NCBI RefSeq assembly: GCF_001540865.1
Contig: NC_033640.1
Location: 7,412,806-7,476,805 of the forward strand
Direction of reading: 5' to 3'
Source of the DNA: Ananas comosus
Taxonomy: Eukaryota; Streptophyta; Magnoliopsida; Poales; Bromeliaceae
Length of the DNA stretch: 64,000 nucleotides
Below the pieces are notes generated by a model that did not search any database, was not told the DNA's origin, and saw nothing but the letters and a program-made list of their open reading frames with translations. Shown here in pieces: positions 23,101 to 36,200 of the stretch; the stretch's first letter is position 1; each line of letters starts with the position of its first letter. A program made the translations under genes and the position numbers.

Positions 23101-25697
23101 GTGTTTTACTAGGTCATATTTGTAAGTCTAAAGTGATGATTTGCATAGAAAATGGTAACATTTGAACAGTTAACAATTTAACATCAAGTGGGATATTTGC
23201 GTGAATTGGGAAATATCTGATAGCATAAACTTTAGAGAGATAAATATGTGGTTCTAAACATTTTAAGGATATCTATTCAATATTCCCTGAGAAATAAGAT
23301 AGTAGACTGAATAGCTAACAGAAGAAAAGAACGTGAGAGAAAAACTTAGAGCGGCACAATCTTCTGTGGATCCCTTTAGTCATCATCTCTAGATTCAATA
23401 TATGAGGGATTAACAATTAGCTGTACTATACTTTCTCATGTTGATAATCAGCCACATGTGTGGAGTCGATAATTCCCTTTGATTCATATTAGGACAGAGA
23501 AAGTAACTTATGGTTAGAAAATACAAATGGAATCTCTGGATATTTAAAATAAAACTTCATATTACATCTTGTATTAAGTGTTCTTGCAGCAAGAAGAAGA
23601 CCAAACAGAAACTGCAAACTTGGATATTTGGTAATTAGTTCATATTGCATTTGAAGCAAATAGATAGAGTACTTGGTAAATTGGGAACCGTTTATTGTCA
23701 CTTGCAATTTTAAATTGCATGCTTCAGAATCACCAAAATGATTATTTTGGCCACCATATATTTGCCATAACCCATGTATAAGGAGCTATTGTCTGAAATT
23801 TTGTGGTGATCCTCGGTTCATTAGTTCCATTCAGATTCCTTATATTTACATTTTTCTGATTTTAGTAGGATACATTACTTCTGTTCAAGCTTCATTCTGT
23901 TGTTATTTGTTTGAAACAGATTTCCCTTCTAAATGATTTTCTATGTACTTAACTGATTTCTTCCTTACCTTAGATAACGAGGTTCAAGTTCTGTCTCCTT
24001 AATTGTAGTTTACAGTACTGTATGATGTTCATCATGGTGTCTTCAACTTTGACCTTTATACTCTTCTTTCTTTGGGGATTATACTCTATTTGATATTCTT
24101 AGAAACTGCTGCTTAGCTTCATCTTTGTTCTGCTTAACTTTACAGTCCTTCGACGCCATCTTATTTCTGTGAAAATACGTGTAAGAGGACATTTGTAGGC
24201 TAACAATCAGAAAGAAAAGAACTTGGAAGTTCAGCCTGTATTAGGTCCAGCCTATTTGATTAGTGGGTGATGCTTATGCTTGGTCATATTCAGAAATTTG
24301 GGCTAACACACTGTTGGATTTGTCCATAGGTTTTTATATATATCTTTCATATCATCACTCCAGATATATTGTTCCTAACTCATATATTTTTCTTTGTAGC
24401 CCCTATTTTTTTTGCATCTTAGACAAGTGTGATAGTAATTTATTTTTTTTTTGCATAGCCCAATTGAAATCTGAACTAGTTCTTTTGGGATTTATAGAAT
24501 TGGGTTCTGTATCATCATCCTTTTGTCTTTTCTTTAATGAACTGAATGACTGATAAGGTGGTATGTTAGCCTATTTACTGCATAAGTAGGAGTAGGGAAG
24601 GAATCTCTTGATGATATGTATAAGCAAAGCATTTTGCGCTCCTTTGGTAATCTGGGTGTTGCAATATGGTGTTTGAGTTGAGATACGTGGGCCATCTCAC
24701 TATTAGCTCCATAGTTTCCTGCTGAGGTCAATCTAACAGGGTAGCTATGGTTGTCTTTGATTAAGGAGCCTGATTGTCACTTGATATTGCTACTTGATCT
24801 GTCTATCTATTTGTGATACCAGTCTTGTTATGTTCTAAACTCGATGAAACTGAGTTGGTCTGATTGAATTTTGAAGTACTCTCTCAGGCTTATTTTCTGC
24901 AATAAGCTTGAGCAGGTCTTTATTAGGCTAATCAATTGATTTCTAACCGGCAACTATTTAGGTCTACTGATTGAGATTGGCGTGTACAGGATACTGTTGG
25001 CATTTTGCAAATATGAGGTTCATTTAGTAGGTTGAAACTTTTCTTGCAACTTGTATGTGTGTATGCTTGATCATCCAAGATTAACAGTACAGACACAGCT
25101 TCGGTGCAGTGCTTTCATATTCTTTGCAAATAGTTAGGAACTGAAGCCTTCACATGGGAAACACAGTTTATGTTTGCTGTTTAGGATTCCATGTGATGAC
25201 CATTAAGAGCTGGTCTTTTTCTTTTATTTATTCCTTATATTACCCCGCAAGCTTGTTTATCTAGAACATGACTGATGGGCCAATATGTATGAAAGATATT
25301 TCAGTTTGTCCTTTTCCACTAAAAAGCAGTAGAATATGAAAAAAAAAATTGTACAGTGAATCATCTACGATTCCCAATTTGGTCAAGTTTTACGATGGAT
25401 AGCCAACAACTGGAAAACAATTCCGTGATATATTTTCATCAAATAGACTTTGTTTGATCATGTGAAGTTAATATGGTTTGCATAATGCTCCAGGAGTGGG
25501 AGAGGCCGAAGCCTGGAAGGAGACCTGACATCTTCCCCAAGTTCAGCCCAATGAAAACTCCGCTTCCCACTCCATTGCCAGCCGACCCTCCCGAAGAGGA
25601 TGAAGAAGAGGAGGAAGAAAAGAAAGAGGAAGAGGAAGAAGAGGATCCCGACAAGGAAGATCCCGACAAGCCTGAGAAGCAATCATGGATGTTCTAA
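14132..25697 (+). CDS. Plastid-targeted small acidic protein (two exons)
   Basis: Exon 1 is 14132-14362 (77 codons) and exon 2 is 25494-25697 (67 codons plus TAA), joined in phase 0 to give 144 aa. The start follows an A-rich leader and opens a Ser/Ala/Arg-rich, acid-free N-terminus typical of a chloroplast transit peptide, with likely cleavage near VVCMAPEEE (about residue 58). The mature part has the conserved block [18 protein letters not shown], then [18 protein letters not shown], followed by a Glu/Lys-rich acidic tail and a KQSWMF end. I recognise this as a conserved plant plastid protein family of unknown function (perhaps the At1g21500 type, from memory and unverified). The 11.1-kb intron contains a complete LTR retrotransposon and other repeats. 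An AATAAA follows the stop at 25848. Confidence 0.8.
14520..14916. repeat. MITE in plastid-gene intron, PIF/Harbinger-like
   Basis: The termini are GGGCATGTTTGGGTTG on the left and TGAACCAAACAAGCCC on the right, with a 3-bp flanking duplication TGA (14517-14519 and 14917-14919). The interior is also inverted ('gaatgggaatgaagaaatgg' against 'tcattttcattc'-like words). There is no coding content. Confidence 0.65.
15147..15908 (+). repeat. 5' LTR of chromovirus (762 bp)
   Basis: It starts TGTTACGACCGTTGC and ends GGTTCGTAACA. It has a CTT-repeat tract at about 15657-15683. By eye it differs from the 3' LTR by about ten substitutions plus 12 bp fewer of the CTT repeat. Confidence 0.95.
15563..15570 (+). 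promoter_or_regulatory. TATA-like box of the 5' LTR
   Basis: TATAAGTA follows 'cacgctgaggag' in the middle of the LTR and is conserved in the 3' LTR near 21217. The position suits the LTR promoter (U3/R border). This is inferred from the motif only. Confidence 0.5.
15913..15924 (+). promoter_or_regulatory. Primer-binding site (initiator tRNA-Met)
   Basis: TGGTATCAGAGC lies four bases after the 5' LTR end. It is the usual plant retrotransposon sequence complementary to the 3' end of tRNA-iMet. Confidence 0.9.
16230..20771 (+). pseudogene. Chromovirus gag-pol, interrupted by three stop codons
   Basis: One frame runs from the ATG at 16230 to the TGA at 20769-20771. It is broken by TAA (16287-16289), TGA (16659-16661) and TGA (17658-17660). 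Domains in order: gag with a CX2CX7HXC zinc knuckle at about 17262-17303 ([14 protein letters not shown]); an aspartic protease with [10 protein letters not shown] near 17510-17545; reverse transcriptase around 18170-18650 with the catalytic FFDD at about 18522; RNase H near 18940-19300 ([13 protein letters not shown]); integrase with an HHCC finger near 19520-19660 and a DDE core at 19730-20040; and a chromodomain at about 20620-20765 ending TWEDYRFL. All domains look intact apart from the stops. Each stop could be a single transition from a sense codon. Confidence 0.9.
20788..20799 (+). promoter_or_regulatory. Polypurine tract
   Basis: AAGGGGAGGGGA lies immediately before the 3' LTR, where plus-strand DNA synthesis is primed in LTR elements. 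Confidence 0.85.
20800..21573 (+). repeat. 3' LTR of chromovirus (774 bp)
   Basis: It is homologous to the 5' LTR over its whole length. The size difference comes from a longer CTT microsatellite (about 21307-21348). Confidence 0.95.
21850..22963. mobile_element. Mutator-like MITE rich in GTGCCGTACGGCAC words
   Basis: The ends are inverted: AAGGATGAAAGTGCTG on the left against the complement of AAGGTTTAAAGTGCCG on the right. Both arms are packed with short palindromes such as gtgccgtacggcac, gtgccacggcac and gtgccgcggcac. Flanking 10-mers TTTTGTGATC and GTTTGTGATG match at 8 of 10 positions, consistent with an old 9-10-bp target duplication. The interior is AT-rich and non-coding. Related words occur at 32920-33250 and 48750-49040. 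It sits in the plastid-gene intron. Confidence 0.6.
22964..25493. other. Rest of plastid-gene intron, nothing recognised
   Basis: This is AT-rich, pyrimidine-biased sequence leading to the acceptor AG at 25492-25493. I saw no further exon, repeat pair or RNA gene. Confidence 0.5.
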
Positions 25698-27233
25698 GTA
25701 GATCCCTAGGAAGATTTTGTAAGAAACATATCTAGTATTTCAGTAGAAGTATGAAATATTCTTCATGCTTTATCTGCAGACTCATGTAAGCTAGCCGCTT
25801 ATCGACCTACTTATCAATATCAAAATTTGAGGTTTCTTTTGCTGGCTAATAAAAACACAGCTGCTTTCACGCTATAGTTATTTTCTCTGTTTGTTCCTTC
25901 TGTTGATCGAGTTTGGACATGTTTGTTCTTGTTTGATGAAATTTGTCGAGACTGATTCTGCTTGTATGAAAATGCTCTCTCATCTGTGAAACTAGAAAGA
26001 AGCTTGAACCTGACTTCTTTTTGGAGCAGAAGCATTATCTGGATGTTTGCAGGCCAGTGTTGGTGGCCATTTTCCTGCTTAGCAAACATTTCTCTTTTAA
26101 GTATTGTTTGGTTTGGGAATTTGAGTTCGGTGCAAGATGGGTTTCATTCATGGTAAAAAAAAAAAATGTTGGTGATTGAATCAATCGAAAAATATCTCTA
26201 TTTAAGTTGGCTGCACTTGCGGTGCAGATGTTGGTGGCAGTTTCAGGTATTTCTGAGTCTCGATATTGGACTGTACATGGAGATTGAGGTTTTCGCCACA
26301 CATTCGATCTTTTTATGACTATGTCGATTTAGTTTACAATGTTTAGCTTTGCAACTTTGGGCTGAAACATTTTGTTCAGGGATCAATTTACTCCTCCCCC
26401 TTGCTGATGATCCTTCCGTTCTTTCGCTCTGCTCACTCCATCTTGGCAACTTGGGGACCCTACATTTACATGCTATGATGATCGATTTCATTTAATATCG
26501 AACAAATTTACAATTTTCTGTCCGTCCTTGATATCATGCTAAGTAGAATGAGTTTCTTGATACAGTGGCGTAAACTGAATTAGTTTCAAACACAGTACAG
26601 AATTTCTTGATTGAAAATCAGAGCCATTATTCCAGATCTAGACATTTCATAGGTTTTCAGAACTTCAGCTGACTTCAACTATTTCACCCTCTAAAACAAG
26701 TTTATCAATTTAACACAGAGAAATCGGCAAACACTTAATATGTAGAATACATTCCATAGTATCCCAACTTTGATACTAGAGCTAATGAATTTGCCATCTA
26801 TATAGTTGGATTTGATATGAAGCATTTGAAGGTTTTAGAAACCAAAATTTAAGTTTTTGATAAATGAGTAAACTTCAATGTTCAAATACCTCCACCTCTG
26901 GTTTAAAAAATGTCACTTAGGTGCCTTATGATTACTGTCAGCATTTACTGTAAGGATGTCTCATTAAGCCCTGTCAACCAATTCAGCAACTGGCATTGGT
27001 ACCTAAAAACCAGAAACTGATGAAAGCATTCAATCTTTGACATAAGCATAACAAGGATCTGCACTAATTATATCACCATTTTTCACAAATATTTCCATGG
27101 ATACGCATTTGAGGCAAGCAGTAAGTAATTTATAAATGTACAAAGTAAGAGCTATTTTGTTTGAGAAAACCGCCTTAATAGCCATACGTTTAAACCATAC
27201 AGAACAACAAGAGAGTATTTATTCATCGATTAA
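25698..27233. other. Convergent spacer between plastid gene and RAB5
   Basis: This holds the 3' ends of two convergent genes. An AATAAA at 25848-25853 is a plausible poly(A) signal for the plus-strand gene. I saw no gene in it. The short ORFs show no family motifs. Confidence 0.5.
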
Positions 27234-30200
27234 TCAGATAGAGCAACAAAAGCGCCTTCTGCCCCCGTCAAGAGATTGGTTGTTGAGATTCATCCCACTA
27301 GGGTTGCGCGAAGGCCATATTTTAACCAATCTCGTAGCTGCGAAAGAATTCGGAAACACAGAAGAACTGAACATATTAAAATATTGTCGTAAAAAGAAGT
27401 AAACTTACCCATTTCGTAGAACAACTCGTTGATGTTTTGCGCTGTCTTTGCAGAAGTTTCTAGGAAGTATAGCCCATTTTCTTCAGCATACTGCATGCCT
27501 TCCTGGAAAGTAGTAAGCACAACAAGTTTAACTCGTCCTTGGATACCGTCCTTTGAAGATAATATCTTCAAATTATGCAAGACCAAGAATCTAATGAAGT
27601 ACAACGCTGGCGGATTTGTCTCAAAGGTGTTCGCATGACTAATTTTAGGTGAACCACCAAACGATCCAAACAGTTTGATTAGAAAAACACCATTATCAGT
27701 GATATGCTTTCCTCTCGACATTGAACAGTTTCATCGAATCAAAATCTTGTGTATAGTTAATTTGAAAAATATTAAACAATTTTAAAAAATATGGGAACTC
27801 GATCGAACTTAATAGAATACTGCCATTATTCTTAGCCAGGCAGAAGCTTTAGAAATTTTGATCAGTGTGAAGTCCTGTACGAAGCTTTGAGCTACTGTTA
27901 AGAGCCTAAAAATTCAAAACATATTCTGATTCCTGAGTGTCCATGTTCCTTGTGTTAAGTCCAAACACTGATATTTTCATTATTGACTGTTAGTAGGAAG
28001 ATGAACATCCAATAATCTCCAATTTACAATTTTAAGCTTACGATCTAAACAAGTGAATTTGAAGAATTTTGAGTTATTAAGTTGTTTGGAGCCTTGAAGG
28101 CTTTGATTATTTTCTTTTCTCTTCTAATTTCAAGTCCTTCTTTACTGCCGAAGTACTGCTTTGGTTGTATAATGGCAAAAATTAGTGGCACACTAGCGGG
28201 TCACCACATCCCGCGATGTGGTGGTTTCACCACATCACAAAGTTCTACCGATTGCGATCCATCGACCGAGTTTTGTGTTGGTGTAACGACTCGACCTGCC
28301 AGTACTAATAATTCGTTGAATCCAAACCATCGATCCAAAATACTTAAACACAGTTAATATTTTTAGGGTATTTCGTCTCTTATATTTTCAATCACAACCC
28401 CTTTTTCATTCGATGTGAGAATATTTGGAGCATTCTAGTTGGACATAATGGCATAACCCATGTTAATCCAGGCTAGGCTGTGCCGGACCCCTTGCCCGGA
28501 CTATTCCGAGTTGCTAGTCATCCTGACTATTCTTTTCTTTTCAATTCTTAAGATTTTAATCTTCTCGATCTCTTGAAATACCTTTCCATATTAATTTTTA
28601 TAAAATATTGTTTTTTTGTTATTTATTTTGTAGATAGTCGCAGTCAAGGCATAAGATTGTTGCTACATTTTCCATGCCTTGCCAGGCACAATTACACATT
28701 TACACGACCTATATTAGAGAGTAATATTTCTATAAGATGTGTCTTCTCAAATGCACCCTTTTTAGTCGTTAGCTTTCACTATGTGCAAATCTTAAAGTAC
28801 CGCAGAGTAAAATCTAACGGTAGAAAGAGTTGCGTCTCAAAAAGACTAGCATGATATATATATATATATAGAGAGCTACTATGCTATGTGTGTGCGTGTG
28901 TAGAGCTACTATGCTATTGGAAGCATAAGGGAGTTGGTACTTCCGATTTTTTAGCCCTTTGATCAAAGATTGTACGGTTACGATAATAGTGGTCCCTTTA
29001 GGGTTGAGTAGTCCCCCTAGGGTTGAGCGGTACCCATTGGGTAATAATATTAATCCAATGGTTAAAAATGATCAAGAGGGTTGATCTAAGGGCTAAAAAA
29101 TCGGAAGCACTAATTACCTTATGCTTCCGATAGCATAGTAGCTCGAGTATAGATCCCTTTGTACTCATAAGTTTTTGGCCATTGGATCTACCCCTTTAAC
29201 CATTTCCATCCATTAGCTTATACTATTCAACCAACCACCTACTCAACCCTAAGGGATCACTATCATCCTAACTAGGGACCACTATCATCCTAACCGCATA
29301 TCTCTTTATCCAACGGCCGAAAACTTGAGTACAAAGAGGCCTATACTCATAAGAGTATAGTAACACTAGTCTATACAGAGTCTGGCTATATATATACACA
29401 CACACAATGCTATCGATAGCACCAAGCATTGGGTGCTACCAAGTTTTCTGTTTTTAGATCTACCCCTTTGACCGTTTCCATATGTAGATCATACTATTCA
29501 ACCAACCACCCACTCAACTCTAGGGACCATTATTTCATCTAAGGGCTAAAAACATAATAGCACCAATGACTTGGTGCCATTAAGGGTGCGTTTGGTTCGC
29601 ATTATGAAAGATTACTAGGAATAAAAGATATCCGAGAATCTTATTCCTATTCATCCTATTACTAAGAATGTGAAATTCCTATGTTTGGTTCGCACGGTAA
29701 TATTAATTAGCCATTTTATTTAATATTACTAAAAATATACAATTGATTAATTTATTTATTTATTTAATTTTAGATAATGTTATCAAAAGTTTTAACATCT
29801 TTTTAGAAAAAAGGGTGAGAGAGTATAAGTTAGAGAGCGTGAGCATAATTAAAAAAATAGAAAGAAAAATATAGTCGAAATTAGAGGGAGTGAGAGAGTT
29901 GAAATTTTAGAAAGAGAGAGAGAGAGAGCTTAGTTTAGAGAGAGAAAAAAAGTTGAATTTTAGAGAAAAAAATAAGTTTAGAGAGAGATATAAGGTTAGA
30001 GTGTAAAGAAAAATAATATCAATTAGCCGGCGGGTAGGAAGAAAGAAAGAGATTAGACATATTATGATTACCCCAATCCATTAATACGAGGATACCCACC
30101 ATCTCTCAAGGGAATGAGATTAGTACTTTGGGGTGAATCTTATTTCCAAGTGAATCTAATATTACCAGCTAGATTACTTAGTGCGTTTAGCTAAACACCG

Positions 30201-33200
30201 TCATATTTTTTTATTCCCATTGGATTACTAGGAATCTTTAAAAGATAGCGCGAACCAAACGCACTCTAATAGTAATCTATCCTAGTTCTCTCTCTCTCTC
30301 TCTATATATATATATAACACCCTAGTTGTACGGAAATATTTGTATCCAAATTATATTTGCCTAACAAGAAAAGAGAGGGAAAATTTTACTCCTATCCTCT
30401 GGTTTCCCAAAACATACTTAGGGCCTATTTCTCATCCTAGAAGATACCAAGGCTACTTTTGTTTTTGGTTTTTTTTGATAGACAAGAAAGGGTTAGACTT
30501 GTTTTTCACACCCTTCAGAAAAATCTCTATAAGGCCCTTTTTAGTCCTGCCAACGTATTGTGCAAAAAAGAGATTTAGGTATTTTCATACAAATTTAGGG
30601 CTACTATTCCATGTTCAATGAACCCTCCAATCTGCGTTGCTTGAGCTCAGACATATCGCAGAAACAAGTATGCATGAGAAAACAGAGATTAGTCCCCATA
30701 TAGCTTCATTGCTACCTTTTTCATTGGAATGAATACGAAAGATTCAGTCGAACTCAGGAGGAATTAACTCCATATATGATTGAATAGCAACACTGAATTT
30801 ATAAGATTAATCCTCCTTACTTTTGAGGGTTCATTTATCTGACCCATTTAGTGTTTATACTGTAAGTGAGCTGGATATTCATATCGCTAACCTACAGTGT
30901 TTTCATTCAGAATATTCAAATTCTAGATATTCATTTAACTCTTCCTTCCTTTAAACTTGATGCGAGTAAAAACAAACCACTTAAGTTAAATGAAGAGTCT
31001 TAACAAGGAATTATGATATAATTATTACCTCTGCTTCCACCTTTCTCTTTGTTTCCAAGTCGGCCTTGTTACCCACCAATGCCATCACTAAATATGGATT
31101 CCCTGTAGTCGAATTGAATTAAAAGTGCACATAAGTTGATGAAATTATATAAAGATTTTAAAATGATGAGGACGACGACGGACAATTTATGAAGCAATAT
31201 ATTTATGGACCAAAATAACTATACTAGATGGTGGTGTCTTTCTAATTGTGTTGTCTTGCTACTGTGGTTCGCTTTTATTGATCACTTAAAATCTACTTCA
31301 CAACCAAATAACAAGGATCCTAGTTATTCAGAAAAGTACTAATTATTCCTTCTTTATTTGATAATCCCTATGAGCCGAAACAAGTAATAATGCAAAGTAT
31401 GAACTGAAACAAGTTGCGATAATGGTGCAGAATAAGAATATTTTGAAAGCAAATAATCAGGACAGTGCATGTCACCTTGTCTTTGAAGTTCTTCAACCCA
31501 CCTTTTAGCTCGAGTAAACGAATCCTTGTGGCAAAGAAGCATATTGTCAGCCATAGTAGTTAATAATCACAATAAGAACTCATGAATAGTTGAGTACAAC
31601 TACTACTAAGTACCACTTACAAGTGAAGCCCCATTGTTTCCAGGTACTTAGCTTCATCTGTTTCTTTGGCTTGAGGTGAAAATATATTCCTAAATCAAAA
31701 GGCATCATATTGCTCTATCCTTGCCTAGGCTATTCTCCTATCTTAGGATTTTCTTGATGGTTCCTCCTGAGTTACATGAATCTAAACTACAACCAAGAAT
31801 TTCGATTCTTTCAAGGCAAGTCACAACATTAAATCCTGGCTTTGTTTTTGAGAGAGAACTGCACTGATTTCCAATTTGGTCATTGACATTATATTGACAA
31901 ATGAGATAGGGGGTGAATATATACAAAGTTATAAAAACAACCATAAGCTATGTGATCTACTGTCTGCGACTAACTATTCGAAATTTAGTCCGAAGCGAAT
32001 CCATGTAGACGAATTCCAGTGCAATAGAGTATAACTTCAAAGAGCAAACGCGAATTTGTAAGACGACATTACGAGTATAATATGTAATAAACCACACATC
32101 TCGCTGCAGTGGAAATTGTAAAACTCATTTGAAATAAAACAAGCATGATCTCCACATGAATCGCAAGAAATAGAAATTAGTATAATTAACAGAATAGTAG
32201 TTACAGTTATATAGGAGTTGATGCAATTAACAAAACAAGCATTAGCTAGCATGAATCAAAAGAAAGAGATATTCACTTATAAAATAACAGAATACTACTA
32301 CAAGATCCGGCTTCATTAGAATCATCCAAAGAAGATTCAAAGCAATAAATTACAAAAGGACACTAAAGGTATGAAGTAGAAGTCAGTGTAACATTTGGCG
32401 TAAGTCGCTATAATATATGACTTACAGTGCTTGAGATGTCATAAACAACGATTGCTGCAGCTGCACCGCGATAGTACATTGGAGCTAAACTGTGATATCG
32501 CTCTTGTCCTGCCGTATCCCATATATCAAACTTTACAGTAGCATCATTCAGTGAAAGAATTTGAGAGAAGAATGCTGCTCCTATTGTTGATTCCTGATGC
32601 AAGGATCGATTATCCTTTGTTACCATTTGCAAGTAGTTGGATCAAATAAGTTGAATAAATGTGAGAAGCCAAACCTGGCAATCAAAATATTGTCCTTTGA
32701 TGAACCTTAACACTATACTGGTTTTCCCCGTTCCCATGTCTCCAAGAAGTACCTGGAATGAAACACATCTAGATTTGTGAGTCTATTTGATGCTAAATAT
32801 TTGGATCTATGTGCTTTATATAAAGAATTTGCCGTTTATTAGCTCAAATAAAGGGACAAGAGGAGACCGACGTGTGTTGCAATCATTATGTACCAAGGAT
32901 TTTAGGTGTTATTGCATGGGGTAGTGCCGAGCACTTGTCAAAACAGTACAGTACGGTCCATGCCATTCCACACAAAAATGTGCCGTTGCTAAAACTAATT
33001 GTGTCCCCACTCAATATGGTATGAAATATTTACTTTTCTTTGGCACCAATAAATTATAATTGTTTATTACATATTCTTTGTTAAATCTTTTGTATTTTAT
33101 TGATATAATGACTTAATAATTTTAAAGAAAAAAAAGTTTTGAGCTGTGCCATCGGCACGAGAGTCGTATCTTACAATTATCTTGTCTGCATGGTATGGCA

Positions 33201-36200
33201 TGTTGGGCATGGCCCATGCAAATGGACGCTTATTCTCAGCCCCGTACGCTATACACTACCCTCAAAAACATAAGAAATATATGGACAAGACTAACCATAA
33301 CAAAAGCAAGCTAATTTAGTAAAGATGAGGATCTGGATGCTAAGTGGACTAGAATAGGTAAAATGAAAAATGTTTGTATCCAATACAGGTTAGAGGTGGT
33401 AACTCAAGAGGATAACGTGGATGAAAATTAAATGAGATAGCTTTACGCATATTTGGCAAGACATTATAATGCTCCAAGAAGGATAAGTACTTCATAGATC
33501 TAGAAAATGCCTCGAGAGCGATTGAAGGAGTAGAAGTGATGAGGAAGAAAGGAAGGAGAATAGAAATTTAACTCATGGGTTCATTGAGAACTTTGCAAGA
33601 AATAGAATTAAAGTTGAAAAAAAATCTGCATAGCAGACCCAAATAGTAGGAACTTATTGCTAGTATTTATTTAATTTAAAGTGATTTAAAGTTCGTTTTG
33701 ACCTATAGGCCTCCTGGGTGGCCCAAAATCAAATGGGCTTTACCTGGGAGCTTATGCATCACTTACTACATATGAGTTTAGTCTTACATAGAAAACTCTT
33801 TTTTTGAGAGATAGGTAGCACGCTATCCGCTTCGTTTATTTTATTTAGAAATAAATTTAGATAGAAATGTGAATCAATTAGGATTCGAACTTGGGTCTCG
33901 GGTACCAACCACCAAGCCCTTTGCCACTTGCTCTAGAGACGGTCGGTGTCCTACATGGGAAACTCAATGACATGTAATAGTGCTTTATATACTGCATCGT
34001 CTCCATGTCACTTGCTTAGGTGATAATGAGAATGGTGCAACCCACTAAACACACGCACGCGCTCATAAACGAGCTGAGCTGGGGCCAGCCGCGCGCGCGG
34101 TCTTGGCTACCTTGTTCAGTTCACCTACATTTAAACCTTATCTCTTTTTTTTTTTGGAGCAGGGGAGTAGCCATTGGACCCATGCTCCCCTTTTGGCTGC
34201 CTGCAGCGGCTGTGCTTACTAGCCACCCATTGCGGCAACCAAGCTTATATAGGGAGAAGGGTATAGAAGAGGTCATATACATCTTAATCTTCTATATACT
34301 ACTATTCTGAGCTTTACATTAACCTTCACTGAGTTTTACTGTTCTTCTAAGATTTACTCTATTTGCTGGAAGTCTATTTGGTTCGCGTTGGGCTACTCTG
34401 GAGACGTGCCGACGAAGTAGCTTGTGGTCATTGTTTTGCTAGAAACAATTGCCGAAGCCTCGCACATAGAGGGACAATCTTGCTTCTAAACTAGTGCCTT
34501 GCACACCTCCACCCCCCACACGCCTAATCTGTACTCTTTATCTCTGCAATATTTTGACAACAATTCTTGCATGTGATTTTTCAAAAGAGTTGTTTAAATG
34601 TTTTCAAATCAAAATATTTAAAAAGGTTAATTTTTGCTAAAAGAATTGTTGGAACAGATTGTGATAAAGGTATGAAATAGAAAGATTAAAAGGGCTTCAA
34701 GGCGTGTAGCAATGCCACTTTCCTTAAGGCTTAATCCGTCCCCACCGTTCTAACAATTTGGTGTGCACCGGGTCAACGAACAACCTCCCAGGATACAATG
34801 AAGCGTAAACCTCAACTGCGTTTGCACACACGAAGTCGAGCCTTTGAGCACTCACTCGATTAAGTTGTCAAAAGAAATAGAATATAAAACAAGAATGGAA
34901 TTATTATGAATGAAGACTTCAACTCTTCAACTGTTTTCTGTCTGTATCCTTCTGCAACCAATGCTATGGACTTATATAGGCCACGAACGGGTGCTTCATG
35001 AAGTGACTATTCACGAAAGGGTGTTTCGTGAAGTGACTATTCATGAATAGGTGTTTCGTGAAGTGACCTTTCGATTGTGACTTTTCATTTGATCATAACT
35101 ACCAAATAGTTATATGAATCAAGTTCAATGAATATAACCATTGATTCCAACGGGCATATGTACGAAGAGACACACTATAAAGATATGTCTTTTCATATCA
35201 TATTCTTTCACTAAAAGTCACATCCTTTCACTCTAAAAGTCATACCCTTTGATTAGAGTTGCATCCATTCACTAAGAGTTGCATCCATTCACTAAGGATT
35301 GCATCCTTTCACGAAGAATCACATCCATAAACAAAATATATTATTTTAAAATTTTCCTTACAAGAATAGACTGTTTTCCAACACTTATGACATAAACAAG
35401 AAAAATGTGGAAAAGTAGTTTGTTCTGATGAGTCAATCAGAAATAGAGGCTATTAAATAGTAAACATATGCTGGACCCTTATCTAGCATACAATTCCTAG
35501 TCCTTGAACTAAAACAACATTAAATAGGCATGGAGCAGAACAAGAGTCATCCTATTTCCATGCTACTACCATGCTCTTTGGACTAACTTGAACACACAGT
35601 ACTTTGATGATATCTTCAATACATTATCATTTTTTTTTTTTTTTTGAGAGATAGGTAGCACACTACCCACTTCGTTTATTTCATTTAGAAATAAACTTAG
35701 CTGGAAATGTGAATCAACTAGGATTCGAACTTGGGATCTCAGGTATCAATCACCAAGTCTTTTGCCACTTGCTCTGGGGACGGTCAGCAATACATTGTCA
35801 TTTTGCACTCACCGAAAGATCCTCCTTATTTCTGACAAGGTGGATGAAGCCATATTTCGAATTTAATTGATTGCTAATTCATAAATTCAGCACGCGCGCT
35901 CAAAGTTACTACTTACTAATTAAGCTAGTTAGCACCAAGTAACTAGTAACAAGACAAAAACCATCCTGATGATTTACCAATAAAACCACGGCCTTATCCA
36001 ACATAACATTTACAGTAAGATTCGTAAAAGTGTAATCTAGTCAATGGTATCAGAGTTCTTTCATCATAATCATCTGCAATGTATTTTAGGTGAACGGGCA
36101 AAGAATTAAAATGTATTATCTTACATCAATAACATTACAACATGAGACGGCTAAACACCTACTAAGGATAACTTTCCAACATCCAAGTCTAGCAGTAGAA

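Noticed and set aside
26960..27010. Candidate last RAB5 exon ending MGTNASC or VAELVDRA
   Set aside because: The exon at 27234-27337 fits phase, has a good acceptor and ends in the expected RRRFCCSI prenylation signal.
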